Positions 16,933 to 25,938 are shown, numbered from the stretch's first letter. The stretch is 64,000 nucleotides of DNA from Goleter apudmare HA4340-LM2 (GCA_019359495.1 JAHHHF010000075.1:62001-126000); one strand, 5' to 3'. Notes: generated from the sequence alone by a model not told the origin. Translations and numbers: made by a program.

Positions 16933-18102
16933 ATGCGAACAATTGCGGAAATTAATGAGAAAATCGGCAACTGCCAAGCCGTCGTTTTGACTGTAGAAGA
17001 ATTAAAAGCGCGTGTTGCCGAAATTGGCGTTACCAAGACTGCTAAAGAAGTTGATGTAATTACCACTGGGACTTTTGAGCCAATGGAATCCAGTGGGGCA
17101 ATTATTAATATTGGACACACTGACCCCCCAATTAAAATTCGTCGTTGTTGGTTGGATGGGGTGCCAGCATACTCTGGTTTTGGCGCAGTAGATTTATATC
17201 TGGGTGCAAGTTGTGCTGTAGATGCGATCGATGGGGAAGAAGTCAGAGAAAGGGGTGGCGGTCACGTAATTGAAGACCTGATTGCTGGTAAATCTATACA
17301 AGTACGCGCACAAGGACAAGTAACAGATTGTTATCCTAGAGCAGCATTTGAAACTACAATTACTCGTGAAACAATAAATCAGTTTTATTTATTTAATCCG
17401 CGTAATCTTTATCAAAATTTTATAGTAGGCGTGAACGGAGGCGATCGCCCACTTTTTACTTATCTTGGCCCTTTACAACCCCACTTGGGCAATGCAGTTT
17501 ATTCTAACCCCGGTGCCGTTTCTCCCCTACTCAATGACCCCGATTTACAACTCATCGGCATTGGTAGCAAAATCTTCTTAGGCGGTGGTATCGGCTATGT
17601 AGCTTGGGAAGGCACTCAACACTTTCCCTTACAAAAGCGTTTAGCCAACCATACACCCATTGGGCCTGCCGCAACTCTAGCTTTAATTGGCGATGCCAAG
17701 CAAATGGATGCTCATTGGGTACGGGGTTGTTACTTCAAAAGTTATGGACCTTCGTTGATGTTGGGTGTAGGCGTGCCACTACCGGTGTTAAACGAAGCCG
17801 TAATTGAACGCTGTGCTGTGCAAGATAAAGACTTAGTTGCACCAATCGTGGACTTTTCTATTCCCCGGCGGGTGCGTCCAACGTTTGGTTTGGTGAGTTA
17901 CGCCCAGCTCAAGTCTGGACGTGTCACCATCGAAGGCAAAGCAGTACGCAGTGCGCCCCTAGCGAGTTTGTTTTTTTCTCGGCAAGTCGCCTTAGAGTTA
18001 AAAAAATGGATTGCAGCAGGTAAGTTTACTCTCACAGAACCAGTTTCTCCCATTCCGATGGAGCGTTCTTTTCTACCCCAAGACCGTTGGACGAATATTT
18101 GA
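16933..18102 (+). CDS. DUF39 / homocysteine biosynthesis-type protein
   Basis: A 389-residue protein of the DUF39 family, whose archaeal members take part in making homocysteine from aspartate semialdehyde and sulfide. Features seen: VITTGTFEPMESSGAIINIGH near 45, GAVDLYLGASCAVDAI with a likely catalytic Cys at about 96, and GIGSKIFLGGGIGYVAWEGTQH at about 215. It has no C-terminal CBS or ferredoxin extension, unlike several archaeal forms, and no such partner gene is next to it. It lies alone among mobile elements. The family call is secure; the function in cyanobacteria is inferred. Confidence 0.8.
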   Translation: MRTIAEINEKIGNCQAVVLTVEELKARVAEIGVTKTAKEVDVITTGTFEPMESSGAIINIGHTDPPIKIRRCWLDGVPAYSGFGAVDLYLGASCAVDAIDGEEVRERGGGHVIEDLIAGKSIQVRAQGQVTDCYPRAAFETTITRETINQFYLFNPRNLYQNFIVGVNGGDRPLFTYLGPLQPHLGNAVYSNPGAVSPLLNDPDLQLIGIGSKIFLGGGIGYVAWEGTQHFPLQKRLANHTPIGPAATLALIGDAKQMDAHWVRGCYFKSYGPSLMLGVGVPLPVLNEAVIERCAVQDKDLVAPIVDFSIPRRVRPTFGLVSYAQLKSGRVTIEGKAVRSAPLASLFFSRQVALELKKWIAAGKFTLTEPVSPIPMERSFLPQDRWTNI

Positions 18103-18143
18103 TATTGGGGCATGGGGCTTAGTGATTATCCTTTTGGTACTTA

Positions 18144-18483
18144 GGGTTTGCTGAAAAAGTCTTTTCGTGGGGGCTAAGAGGCAGGAGGCAGGAGGGGAGT
18201 TACAAACTACCCCTAAGAGGTTGTTTGAAAAGCGATTAGAAATCGCGGCTACACAGACGAAACCCACCTCTGTGGGTTTGAAAGGCCTAATTTTTGGTTA
18301 GTCCGCGCAGGCGGACTTTGTTTGTGTAGTAGCGAATTATATTCGCCCAAAACTTTTCAAACATCCTCTAAATCTCTTGAATCCGAAAAAGTGATATCAA
18401 GTCTTTTTCCTTGCACCTCCCATCACCTTTTATCCCACTCAAGGCATTGATTTATCAAGGTTTTCTGTTTATTCAGCAAGCCC
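18144..18483. mobile_element. Outer MITE-like element with 6-bp target duplication
   Basis: Inverted ends GGGTTTGCTGAA (18144-18155) and TTCAGCAAGCCC (18472-18483) match at 11 of 12 positions and are flanked by perfect direct repeats TACTTA (18138-18143 and 18484-18489). This marks a true insertion of a 340-bp non-autonomous element. A second element (18217-18368) is inserted in it, so the original unit was about 185 bp. Confidence 0.75.
18217..18368. mobile_element. Inner MITE-like element nested in the outer one
   Basis: Inverted ends GAGGTTGTTTGAAAAG (18217-18232) and CTTTTCAAACATCCTC (18353-18368), 15 of 16 matched, with TAA direct repeats on both sides (18214-18216 and 18369-18371). The 152-bp body has a hairpin AGTCCGCgcaGGCGGACT and no gene. 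A 3-bp TAA duplication would suit an IS5-type transposase acting in trans. Confidence 0.7.
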
Positions 18484-18523
18484 TACTTAATCCTTAATTC
18501 CTAATAGCAAATGAGGTAAAATT

Positions 18524-18569
18524 AAGGCACAGATCCAAATCTAGGTGTCTAAATTTGGATCTGCGCCTT
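18524..18569. terminator. Hairpin between convergent genes
   Basis: A 17-bp stem AAGGCACAGATCCAAAT / ATTTGGATCTGCGCCTT (one mismatch) around a 12-nt loop. It lies between the DUF39 gene and the convergent gene at 18651 and could act as a two-way terminator, though a repeat element is also possible. Confidence 0.45.
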
Positions 18570-18650
18570 AATTAAGAATTACAAATTACGTAGCTTGTTT
18601 CTCGCTGGAGGCGAGTATTACAAATTGGTATAGCCCCGAATCTCCAATAC

Positions 18651-19667
18651 CTACTCTTGCGTTGGTTTCGGTCGCTTGATGGGTTTAGGAGGGGGTGTTT
18701 TTGGTACAGGTTTTGACACCGCAGAGGGGTCGCCGACTGTTTTCTTGATCGGACGGGGGGTTTCGCCGGGGCGTCTGGGTGGGAATGGTTTTCTGCCACC
18801 ACCACCACCACCACGAGGGCCACCTTTGAAAGGTGGTCGGCGTTTTTTGGGTAAGTCAGCGATCGCTTCCGCATTTTCTACTACTAACACGTCAGCTTCC
18901 CGCTTAACTTGAAAGTCCCAAAACTTCCCTACTGCCTTGGTGGTCAGTACACCCCTCAGCTTTAATTTAAAATATTTGGGTTTATCAGTTGGTTTGCGTG
19001 GAGCCTGCTTAATTTTGACAACCAAGCTCTTAGCATCAAAAGATTGATAAACTACTTCACCACGCACAGAAAAACCACCATCTGGAATTTCTGTTGAGGG
19101 CTTAGGGGCGCTTGTTGTTTCGTCATCGCTCTTGGAGACACTTTCATCGGGTATCTGTGGTTCTGATAACTCCGAATCTAGTTCTTCTTCGTCTGCGAGA
19201 TGTTTAGCCAGATTTTCTGGCTCCCAAACTCCGACGATTTGGATGTGCAAGGTGTCATTTTCTTGCCTGGTGCGTGGATAAACCACCCACAGATGTTCTT
19301 GTTCTAAATTCAAATGATTTTTCACTAAACTCATAATCCGACCTAGGAGGACGGCATTGAGTTCTACACCATCTGTGGTCAGCAGTGTACCTTGAGTAAA
19401 CTGCTCTTCGCTAGCACAGTAGCGACCCCGAACTAACCCAATAGCTCGGTACTGCATTGGTTCACTGGGAGGCGGAATCGGTTGTTGCCGATTGGCTAAG
19501 TTTTCATTTGAGGTAGTATCACTAGGGTCAATGGGCGAATTCTCAAGTTTGGGGGACTGGGCTGCTACTGTATTAACATTAGCGGCTTTCTCTAAGTTGT
19601 TAGTTGAGTCCTGGTTTGAGTCAGAAGAGTTGGAAGATTCAGGCGATGGCATCAGGTCGGAATTCAT
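18651..19667 (-). CDS. Cyanobacterial protein with acidic N-part and Arg/Gly/Pro-rich basic tail
   Basis: A 338-residue protein from the ATG at 19667, which has an AAGGAG Shine-Dalgarno; a GTG 24 nt upstream is less likely. A low-complexity Ser/Asn/Asp/Pro N-terminus (1-75) is followed by a compact domain with YRAIGLVRGRYCASEEQF and LWVVYPRTR. After an acidic linker comes a second compact part, VRGEVVYQSFDAKSLVVKI and YFKLKLRGVLTTKAVGKFW. The last 70 residues are a basic Arg/Gly/Pro/Lys tail with a poly-Gly run. I recognise it as a conserved cyanobacterial family of unknown function. The tail suggests RNA or other polyanion binding, an inference only. Confidence 0.6.
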   Translation of the reverse strand: MNSDLMPSPESSNSSDSNQDSTNNLEKAANVNTVAAQSPKLENSPIDPSDTTSNENLANRQQPIPPPSEPMQYRAIGLVRGRYCASEEQFTQGTLLTTDGVELNAVLLGRIMSLVKNHLNLEQEHLWVVYPRTRQENDTLHIQIVGVWEPENLAKHLADEEELDSELSEPQIPDESVSKSDDETTSAPKPSTEIPDGGFSVRGEVVYQSFDAKSLVVKIKQAPRKPTDKPKYFKLKLRGVLTTKAVGKFWDFQVKREADVLVVENAEAIADLPKKRRPPFKGGPRGGGGGGRKPFPPRRPGETPRPIKKTVGDPSAVSKPVPKTPPPKPIKRPKPTQE

Positions 19668-19798
19668 AAAAACTCCTTGCGGCGGAGACACATCCCATTG
19701 TGGGATTTTACTAAGGCAGCTGAAAAGAGCGTTTGTGCGGCTAATGAAAGTATATTTACTTTCAGCAAAGCCACTTCAGAGCGCTCTGTAAGATCCTC

Positions 19799-19847
19799 AA
19801 GACGCAAAAATTTGCATTTTTACACTAAATGTGTAATTTAGCGTCTT
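19799..19847. promoter_or_regulatory. Inverted repeats in the divergent control region
   Basis: AAGACGC (19799) and GCGTCTT (19841) bracket a region that includes the palindrome TTACACTAAATGTGTAA (19820-19836). It lies between the divergent genes at 19667 and 20046 and may be an operator. No regulator is known to me for this sequence. Confidence 0.35.
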
Positions 19848-20045
19848 TACACTAGTTTCGGAAGCATATCATAGCTACAATTCTGACGGCTCCTCCTAAA
19901 GTCATCACTTACTTTAGCAGCGTGGATAGTTATTTGTTATAAAATTCACAGGCAATTGGCGGTATTCCGCAAAGTTTTGGAAATTTTTAACTTTCCAATT
20001 TGTGTAAATGATAATGTCATTAAAGTTCAGGACGAGGAAGGTTTT

Positions 20046-20921
20046 GTGTCTCAACCACGCAATCGCTGGATAGTTAAGGTCGTGTTGGTGCTGGCAGTTC
20101 TGGCTTTTGTGGGGGTCTCAATGGTTCCCATAATTGCTGCATTTAATCAGACAGAACCCCCAACCCAGAATACCACCAGTAACAGAGGTAATTTACCTTC
20201 TTCTGACCAAAAAACAAAGTTACAAGACGAAGTCCGGGGTTATGAACTGGTTTTGCAACGGGAACCAGAAAATCAAACTGCTCTTAAGGGCTTGTTACAG
20301 GCAAGGCTACAATTGCTGAGTCAAAAACAAGGTGACATCCAAGGAGTAATTGAACCCCTAGAAAAGTTAGCCAAGCTGAATCCAGAACAAACAGAATACG
20401 CAGTGCTGTTGGCTCAAGCCAAGCAGCAAATTGGTGATAAGGAAGGTGCAGCTCAAGCTTATCGCACTGTTTTGGCAACGAAGCCGGGTGATGTCAAAGC
20501 TTTGCAAGGAATGGTGGCTCTCCTGTTGGATCAGCAACGTCCCGAAGCAGCTGTTGGTTTATTGCAAGATACCCTCTCTGTTGCTGCTCAAACAAATACA
20601 GCCCAGCCTGGAAGTGTGGATACGATCGCTGTACAGGTTTTGTTGGGTAGTGTTCATGCTTCCCAGAAGCGTTATCCCCAAGCCCTTTCTGCTTATGATC
20701 AGGCAATTAAGAAAGATTCTAAGGATTTTCGCCCTGTTTTGGCTAAGGCGATGCTCCTCAAGCAACAGGGTAAAGCTACAGAAGCTAAACCTTTGTTTGA
20801 TACAGCCTCAGCTTTAGCACCAGCTCAATACAAAGACGAAATTAACAAGGCAGCTACTACTGCACCTACTCCCACTCCTGCTGCGATTACACCCGCACCG
20901 GAAGCTAAACCCACACCATGA
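20046..20921 (+). CDS. Membrane-anchored TPR-repeat protein
   Basis: A 291-residue protein if the GTG at 20046 is used, supported by a GAGGAAGG Shine-Dalgarno. The frame is open upstream to a TTG at 19956, but those residues look non-conserved. An N-terminal membrane helix (IVKVVLVLAVLAFVGVSM) precedes about five TPR-like helix pairs, for example VLAQAKQQIGDKEGAAQAYR and ALSAYDQAIKKDSKDF. The C-terminus is Pro/Thr/Ala-rich (TPTPAAITPAPEAKPTP). Such proteins are scaffolds for complexes at the membrane. The partner is unknown. Confidence 0.75.
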   Translation: MSQPRNRWIVKVVLVLAVLAFVGVSMVPIIAAFNQTEPPTQNTTSNRGNLPSSDQKTKLQDEVRGYELVLQREPENQTALKGLLQARLQLLSQKQGDIQGVIEPLEKLAKLNPEQTEYAVLLAQAKQQIGDKEGAAQAYRTVLATKPGDVKALQGMVALLLDQQRPEAAVGLLQDTLSVAAQTNTAQPGSVDTIAVQVLLGSVHASQKRYPQALSAYDQAIKKDSKDFRPVLAKAMLLKQQGKATEAKPLFDTASALAPAQYKDEINKAATTAPTPTPAAITPAPEAKPTP

Positions 20922-20970
20922 AAATTCTAAATTCAAGGGTTTAAGACCCCTATGTTGACACATAGTATAA

Positions 20971-21003
20971 TTTTCAGCCGGGGTTCAAATCTCCGACTGA
21001 AAA
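20971..21003. terminator. Hairpin between convergent genes
   Basis: An imperfect stem TTTTCAG-CGG / CCG-CTGAAAA lies between the TPR gene and the convergent GDT1-type gene. It can serve as a terminator for both. Confidence 0.5.
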
Positions 21004-21042
21004 CGTCTTTAATTTTGAATTTTGAATTGTTATTCATTCTCC

Positions 21043-21663
21043 TCAACCTTTTTCAATGGCAGCTAAAATACCAAAGATCAGAAATAGACAGCCACCAACT
21101 AAAGTGAGTTGACGTTCAGAGATGCGTCCGGCAATCATTTTTCCGCCAATAACTGCGATCGCTGCACAAATGGCGTGTCCTAATACAGCACCCAGCGTGA
21201 CGCCAATGGGGTTATTCGCAGCTGCTAGGGCAATGGTGGCTATTTGTGTGCGATCGCCCCACTCTGCCATAAATGTTAAACCAAAGGCTTCTAATAAAAT
21301 CGCCCAGGAGCTTTTTTGCTTTGGTAGCTGCGACTCGGCCTGTTCTACTGCTGCTTTTGCTTCTTCTACAACTTCTGTGTCACAAGCAGCAGGAGACATT
21401 TTACTCGCGTCGTACAACAGCTTAATTCCAAAGGCAATGAACAGTGCTATTTTGCCGTAATGAATGTAGACTTTTGGCAGCAAAGAAACCAATTGTCCAA
21501 ATACCACTGACAGGATGGTCATCGCTGCTAAAGCGGCTGTTACACCTACAAATACTAATCGCCGTGAGTGACGCATCGCCAAAATCACAGCTATAAAAAA
21601 AGTTTTGTCGCCTAGCTCTGAAACTGTTATTAGTAATAAACCTGCGGTAAAAGCTGTTAGCAC
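21043..21663 (-). CDS. GDT1/TMEM165-family manganese exporter
   Basis: A 206-residue membrane protein with a GTG start (21663) and a CAGGAG Shine-Dalgarno. It has the two family signatures ELGDKT (about 16) and EWGDRT (about 138) in two three-helix halves joined by a hydrophilic loop (about 85-120). Cyanobacterial relatives such as Mnx remove Mn2+ from the cytoplasm to the thylakoid lumen or periplasm. A yybP-ykoY Mn2+ riboswitch in its 5' leader (see 21755-21869) strongly supports manganese as the substrate. Confidence 0.88.
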   Translation of the reverse strand: MLTAFTAGLLLITVSELGDKTFFIAVILAMRHSRRLVFVGVTAALAAMTILSVVFGQLVSLLPKVYIHYGKIALFIAFGIKLLYDASKMSPAACDTEVVEEAKAAVEQAESQLPKQKSSWAILLEAFGLTFMAEWGDRTQIATIALAAANNPIGVTLGAVLGHAICAAIAVIGGKMIAGRISERQLTLVGGCLFLIFGILAAIEKG

Positions 21664-21754
21664 TCTCTCAAGCTCCTGAAGGATTTTTTACCTGTGTAGA
21701 GCTTGTATGAGAGTCGCAAAACCTCACCAAGCTCCACACTTTTTTGGTGTGAAC

Positions 21755-21869
21755 TTAGTGAAGGTCTCGCTTCCAAATATTAATTATTTGCCATCTAAAC
21801 CAGGCTCATCGCCAGTATGTTGACTTAGATGCACTGGTTACTACCAGCAGCTACTCCCCTTCTATTTAG
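21755..21869 (-). promoter_or_regulatory. yybP-ykoY manganese riboswitch
   Basis: Reading the minus strand, the leader has the conserved pieces in order: GGGGAGTAGC (21859-21850), GTCAACATAC (21824-21815), GAGCCTGG (21807-21800) and GCGAGACC (21770-21763). These match the yybP-ykoY aptamer, which binds Mn2+ at the GAGACC/GCCUGG region. A CACAC/GTGTG hairpin and the sequence up to the GTG start at 21663 would be the expression platform. Assignment is by motif order, without a covariance search. Confidence 0.85.
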
Positions 21870-22007
21870 TGGGTATCATATATCTATCCGAGGTGTGAGT
21901 CAAGAGATTGGGGATTGGACATAGGGCATGAAGCATGGGGATATAGATAATAATCACCCTGGACTCTTGACCCTTGACAAATAACAAATGACAAATGACA
22001 AATATAT

Positions 22008-23873
22008 TTAAGCCATAATTGGCATCATTTGACGGATGGGGATTTCCACCACAAATTTTGTACCTTGTTTTGGTGTAGAGTTGCAGTGGATTTTACCAGC
22101 ATGTTTCTCGACGACAATTTGATAGCTGATGGATAAACCAAGACCTGTACCTTTACCAATAGGTTTTGTAGTAAAGAAGGGGTCAAATAATCGTGAGCAG
22201 ATTTCTTCTGGAATACCGCAGCCGTTGTCGGCGATCGCTATTGATATCCAATTTTCATCTATTACTTGAGTATCAATCGAAATTATATTAGAATTAGCAG
22301 TAATTTCTGCTAAAGAACGCTGCTGATTTGATGCTTCTACTGCGTCAATAGCATTAGCAACCAGATTCATAAACACCTGATTGAGTTGACCCGGATAACA
22401 TTCAATCGCAGGTAATTGCCCATAATTCTTAATCACTTTAATCTCTGGACGTTGGGTATTTGCCTCTAGGCGGTGCTGCAAAATCAATAAAGTATTATTG
22501 ATGCCTTCATGAATATCTACCTTCTTGAATTCGGCTTCATCCAAACGGGAAAAATTGCGGAGTGATAAAACAATTTCTCGAATTCGATTTGTGCCCATCC
22601 GCATCGATTTGAGAATTTTTTGCAGGTCTTTTGTCAGAAAGTTGAGGTCAAGGTCTTCCAATAAATCTTGTAAAGGTTCTAGGGGTTCAGGGTAGTACTG
22701 TTGATAGTTTTCTAGTAATTCTAATAAATCTTGGGTGTGTTTTTCTACATACTCTAAATTGCCATGAATAAAATTGACTGGATTATTAATTTCATGGGCA
22801 ACACCTGCTACAAGTTGTCCCAAGCTAGACATTTTTTCATTTTGTACCATTTGTGCTTGGGTACGATGTAGTTCTTCTAGGAGATTTTTCAGGTAAGTAT
22901 TTTTCTCACTTAGCTCTTGAGTGCGTTCTTCCACCTTTTGTTCTAAAAGTTCTTTGGCTTGTTGTTGCTTTTGTAATAGATATTTGACAGAGTTAATCAG
23001 TTGATTAAAAGAACTAGCGAGGCTACCAATTTCATCATTACTAGTGACAGCAGCTTGTAAATCGAAGTTAGATTCTTTGAGCGATCGCTGTGCTACACTG
23101 GTTAGGCTCTGGACAGGTTGAGCAATAGCGCGACTGGTAATCACAGCCAAAGTAATAGCGATCGCTGTTGACATGACCATACTAACGATGATTGTGTACA
23201 AACGAAAAGTCTTGGCTTGATCAAGTTGTATCAGCGCTTGAGTTTTTTGTTTAATTGCAGCTTGTTTAAAGCGAATTAAATCTTCTGATAGGCGTTCAAA
23301 TTTGATCCGGATTTGGACAGCTTTTTCCTCAGTTAGTGTCGCTATTAGCTGTTGCTTTGACTGGGAAATTTGTGCTGGCTTCAAGTTTTGGGGGTCGATG
23401 CGCTGCCAGAGAGATACAATAAACTGAGCGTGTGCTTCAGTGGTTTCTGTATAATTTCGGATAAGTTGCTGAATTTGCTGAGTCTCAATCGCTGATTGTC
23501 TAGAGTCATTAGTAGAGACTTTAAGTTGTGAGAGCAAATCTTTGACCCGATTCACATCGTTGGTAAATTTACCAGTTTCGTATTGAAACCAAATCGAGTC
23601 TGTCAGTGTTGCTAATAGTTGTTGGGGATGCGATCGCACCAACAGGGTCATTACAGTTAATTCACTAATTAAACTACTCTGGGCGTCTGCAATTTGCATT
23701 TCTTCTTGAGCTTTGTGTTGTGCAAAATCGCCCACAATTAAACCTATTCCAGTTCCCAAAACGGCAATACTCACAGCCAAGCCATAACCATAACCAATCT
23801 TTTTTGCAACACTTAAGTGAGCAAAAAACTGTTTTCCCCAGTCGAGAATTGATAGTTTTGTTGCCAGACTCAT
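22008..23873 (-). CDS. HAMP-containing sensor histidine kinase
   Basis: A 621-residue kinase from the ATG at 23873, 16 bp after the upstream gene; longer frames overlap that gene. A first membrane helix (about 18-40) and a second (about 222-245) enclose a helical periplasmic domain. HAMP (about 245-300) and a coiled coil ([20 protein letters not shown]) lead to the phospho-acceptor H-box [17 protein letters not shown] (His about 360) and an ATPase with [18 protein letters not shown] and [11 protein letters not shown]. No receiver or response-regulator gene is adjacent. Two PhnD-like binding lipoproteins lie just upstream on the same strand, so this kinase probably reads their ligand state. 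Confidence 0.88.
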   Translation of the reverse strand: MSLATKLSILDWGKQFFAHLSVAKKIGYGYGLAVSIAVLGTGIGLIVGDFAQHKAQEEMQIADAQSSLISELTVMTLLVRSHPQQLLATLTDSIWFQYETGKFTNDVNRVKDLLSQLKVSTNDSRQSAIETQQIQQLIRNYTETTEAHAQFIVSLWQRIDPQNLKPAQISQSKQQLIATLTEEKAVQIRIKFERLSEDLIRFKQAAIKQKTQALIQLDQAKTFRLYTIIVSMVMSTAIAITLAVITSRAIAQPVQSLTSVAQRSLKESNFDLQAAVTSNDEIGSLASSFNQLINSVKYLLQKQQQAKELLEQKVEERTQELSEKNTYLKNLLEELHRTQAQMVQNEKMSSLGQLVAGVAHEINNPVNFIHGNLEYVEKHTQDLLELLENYQQYYPEPLEPLQDLLEDLDLNFLTKDLQKILKSMRMGTNRIREIVLSLRNFSRLDEAEFKKVDIHEGINNTLLILQHRLEANTQRPEIKVIKNYGQLPAIECYPGQLNQVFMNLVANAIDAVEASNQQRSLAEITANSNIISIDTQVIDENWISIAIADNGCGIPEEICSRLFDPFFTTKPIGKGTGLGLSISYQIVVEKHAGKIHCNSTPKQGTKFVVEIPIRQMMPIMA

Positions 23874-23889
23874 AACTGCATCAATTCCT

Positions 23890-24777
23890 TTAGCGAATAA
23901 ATTTGTCCTGTCCAATAGCCTGATATACCTCCCGCAGCATGTCAAAATCTGCATCATTACCCAATATTAAATTGGCATTTTTAAACCTTACAGACAGACT
24001 TTTGACAGCATCAATTGCTTGCAGGAGTTTGTCTCGATTGCTCAATATTCGTGATTGGATTTGAGTGACAACTGGTGCTTCCATCTGACTGCTCAACACA
24101 AAAATATCACCTGGAAGCTGCTTTCCTTGAGCAATTACTGGATACTCTTGCTCAGAATCACCTTCATTAACCAAGGCGGTTTTGTACCTGTGAAATGGTC
24201 TTACCAAAGCATCAACTTTTTTAGTTTTGAGCATTTTTAAGCCGTCATCTCCTGACATGATGATTTCCACATCTGTTTGGGGATTTAAACCTGCATCTAT
24301 CAGCAGTTTGATACCAGCCAGATGCGCCGCCGTTGAACCTCGCTTCCACATATCAATTGTTTTGCCTTTTAAGTCAGTCAGTGACTTGATATTACTGTCA
24401 GCACGCACGACAATCACGGCATAATAACCAGGACGTGTCAGAGTAATCAGTGGAACGGCATTGGTTCTGGCGCGAATCACAACATATTCTGATGGCCCTG
24501 CCCAAACTAAATCGACTTGATTTGATTGCAGTGCTGATGCTGCCATAAAGTAGTCTTGAACAGGGAAAAACTCAACTGGTGTCGCCAACACTTTTTCTAA
24601 GGCTACTCGGAATGGCTCATAATCTCGCTGTAATTCTGTGAGTCCATTAGCATCAGTTACGGCAAATCTCAGCTTGGCTGGCATAGAAACAGGATTAGGA
24701 GAAGTAGAGTGATTTGTGGCTGCACTGCAACCAGCGATTAAGAGGCAAGAATACCAAAAGAAATTGCGTCGCTTCAT
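23890..24777 (-). CDS. PhnD-like periplasmic binding lipoprotein (copy 2)
   Basis: A 295-residue lipoprotein. The signal MKRRNFFWYSCLLIAGCSA ends in a lipobox with Cys 18 (LIAGC). The mature part is of the PhnD phosphonate/phosphite-binding family: LQRDYEPFRVALEKVL, VDLVWAGPSEYVV and LKGKTIDMWKRGSTAAHL. No permease or ATPase gene follows; instead comes a HAMP kinase 16 bp downstream, so a sensory role is more likely than transport. It resembles the gene at 24839 along its length (a duplication). Confidence 0.85.
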   Translation of the reverse strand: MKRRNFFWYSCLLIAGCSAATNHSTSPNPVSMPAKLRFAVTDANGLTELQRDYEPFRVALEKVLATPVEFFPVQDYFMAASALQSNQVDLVWAGPSEYVVIRARTNAVPLITLTRPGYYAVIVVRADSNIKSLTDLKGKTIDMWKRGSTAAHLAGIKLLIDAGLNPQTDVEIIMSGDDGLKMLKTKKVDALVRPFHRYKTALVNEGDSEQEYPVIAQGKQLPGDIFVLSSQMEAPVVTQIQSRILSNRDKLLQAIDAVKSLSVRFKNANLILGNDADFDMLREVYQAIGQDKFIR

Positions 24778-24838
24778 AGAATTAATTTATTGCGAGGGGA
24801 CGAGGAAGTGACAAATAACAAATAACCAATAACCAAAC

Positions 24839-25720
24839 CTATTGAATGACCTTTTCCTGCCCAATTGCGCGATAGGCTTTACGAATCATGTCGAAGTCCT
24901 CATCAATGGCAGTAGTCATCGTTGTACCCTGGAATTTGGTTAATGCTTCCACTGATAAGATTGCTTGCATGAGCTGGTCTTGCTGTTTGAGCATTCGTGA
25001 GCCAATGGCTGTGGTGACTTGAGGTTCCAGTTGGCTACTGACAGCAAAAACATCGCCAGGTAAGGGTGGCCCCTGAGCTAGTAATAAAAATTCACTTTCA
25101 GAGAATTTATCCACTTTTAACCGATTTTTATACTCCACAAGAGACATAGATTGGGCATCAACTGCACCGTTTTTTAGTGGCTGTAAGCTGCTTTTGTCTA
25201 ATGCAATAGTTTTTACCTCTGAGGGTTGTACACCTGCATCCAGTAGCAGTTCTATAGCGCCCAGATGACCAGCAGCACCACCCATACGCCAGACATCAAG
25301 GGTTTTACCCTGTAAATCGTTGAGGGACTTAATTGGACTCTTTGCAGAGACAACAATCACTGTGTGATATTTGAGTCGATTGAGTCGAACTACAGGTTTA
25401 GCTTGCGCTCTAGCATGTAAAACTACATATTCTGATGGCCCTGCCCAGGTAAGGTCTACTTGACCTGAGAGCATAGCTGGTACTGTCGCTAAAATATTTT
25501 CTACAGGGAAAAACTCAATCTTAGTTTCCAGAATTTTTTCTAATGCTGCGCGAAAGGGTTCATAGTCGCGTTGCAATTCTTTGATTCCTTTAGCATCGGT
25601 GACACTAAAGCGTAATTTGTTGGGGATGTTTACCTGAGATGGTGAGGAACGAGTACCAGTCACGGCACTACAACCAGCCACAAATAGCAGGGAAGATGAG
25701 AGAAAGTTACGTCGCTTCAT
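24839..25720 (-). CDS. PhnD-like periplasmic binding lipoprotein (copy 1)
   Basis: A 293-residue paralogue of the next gene. Its signal MKRRNFLSSSLLFVAGCSA has a lipobox Cys at about 18, and the same blocks follow: LQRDYEPFRAALEKIL, VDLTWAGPSEYVV and LQGKTLDVWRMGGAAGHL. The two share most framework positions but differ in pocket regions (RAQAKPVVRLNRLKYH against RTNAVPLITLTRPGYY), so they may bind different ligands. First gene of a three-gene lipoprotein-lipoprotein-kinase run, 61 bp before copy 2. Confidence 0.85.
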   Translation of the reverse strand: MKRRNFLSSSLLFVAGCSAVTGTRSSPSQVNIPNKLRFSVTDAKGIKELQRDYEPFRAALEKILETKIEFFPVENILATVPAMLSGQVDLTWAGPSEYVVLHARAQAKPVVRLNRLKYHTVIVVSAKSPIKSLNDLQGKTLDVWRMGGAAGHLGAIELLLDAGVQPSEVKTIALDKSSLQPLKNGAVDAQSMSLVEYKNRLKVDKFSESEFLLLAQGPPLPGDVFAVSSQLEPQVTTAIGSRMLKQQDQLMQAILSVEALTKFQGTTMTTAIDEDFDMIRKAYRAIGQEKVIQ

Positions 25721-25817
25721 AGTTTGTTTAATAAAAGTTTTCCAGTCTCAAGAGTGTTAGTTTGAAGCAAGTTTGAGCAGTCTTATACTCAAAACTTCAC
25801 ACTAATAGTTCATCGTT

Positions 25818-25938
25818 ATACCAATTCTTTGTGAAGCTGCATAGAATTTTACCCCTCCCCAACCCTCCCCTTAGCAAGGGGAGGGTGCGCGTTAGCGCGG
25901 GTGGGGTATTTATATGCGTCTTCATATTAAATTGGTAT
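25818..25938. repeat. About 120-bp inverted-repeat element (ATACCAATT family)
   Basis: Ends ATACCAATT (25818-25826) and AATTGGTAT (25930-25938) enclose 121 bp with a strong internal hairpin CCCTCCCCTTAGCAAGGGG. It shares termini and size with the element at 10984-11103. It lies in the 436-bp gap before the PhnD genes, which otherwise shows no gene. Confidence 0.6.

Noticed and set aside
20494-20817. Frames on both strands inside the TPR gene
   Set aside because: They are alternative readings of the repeat codons, without ribosome-binding sites or domains.
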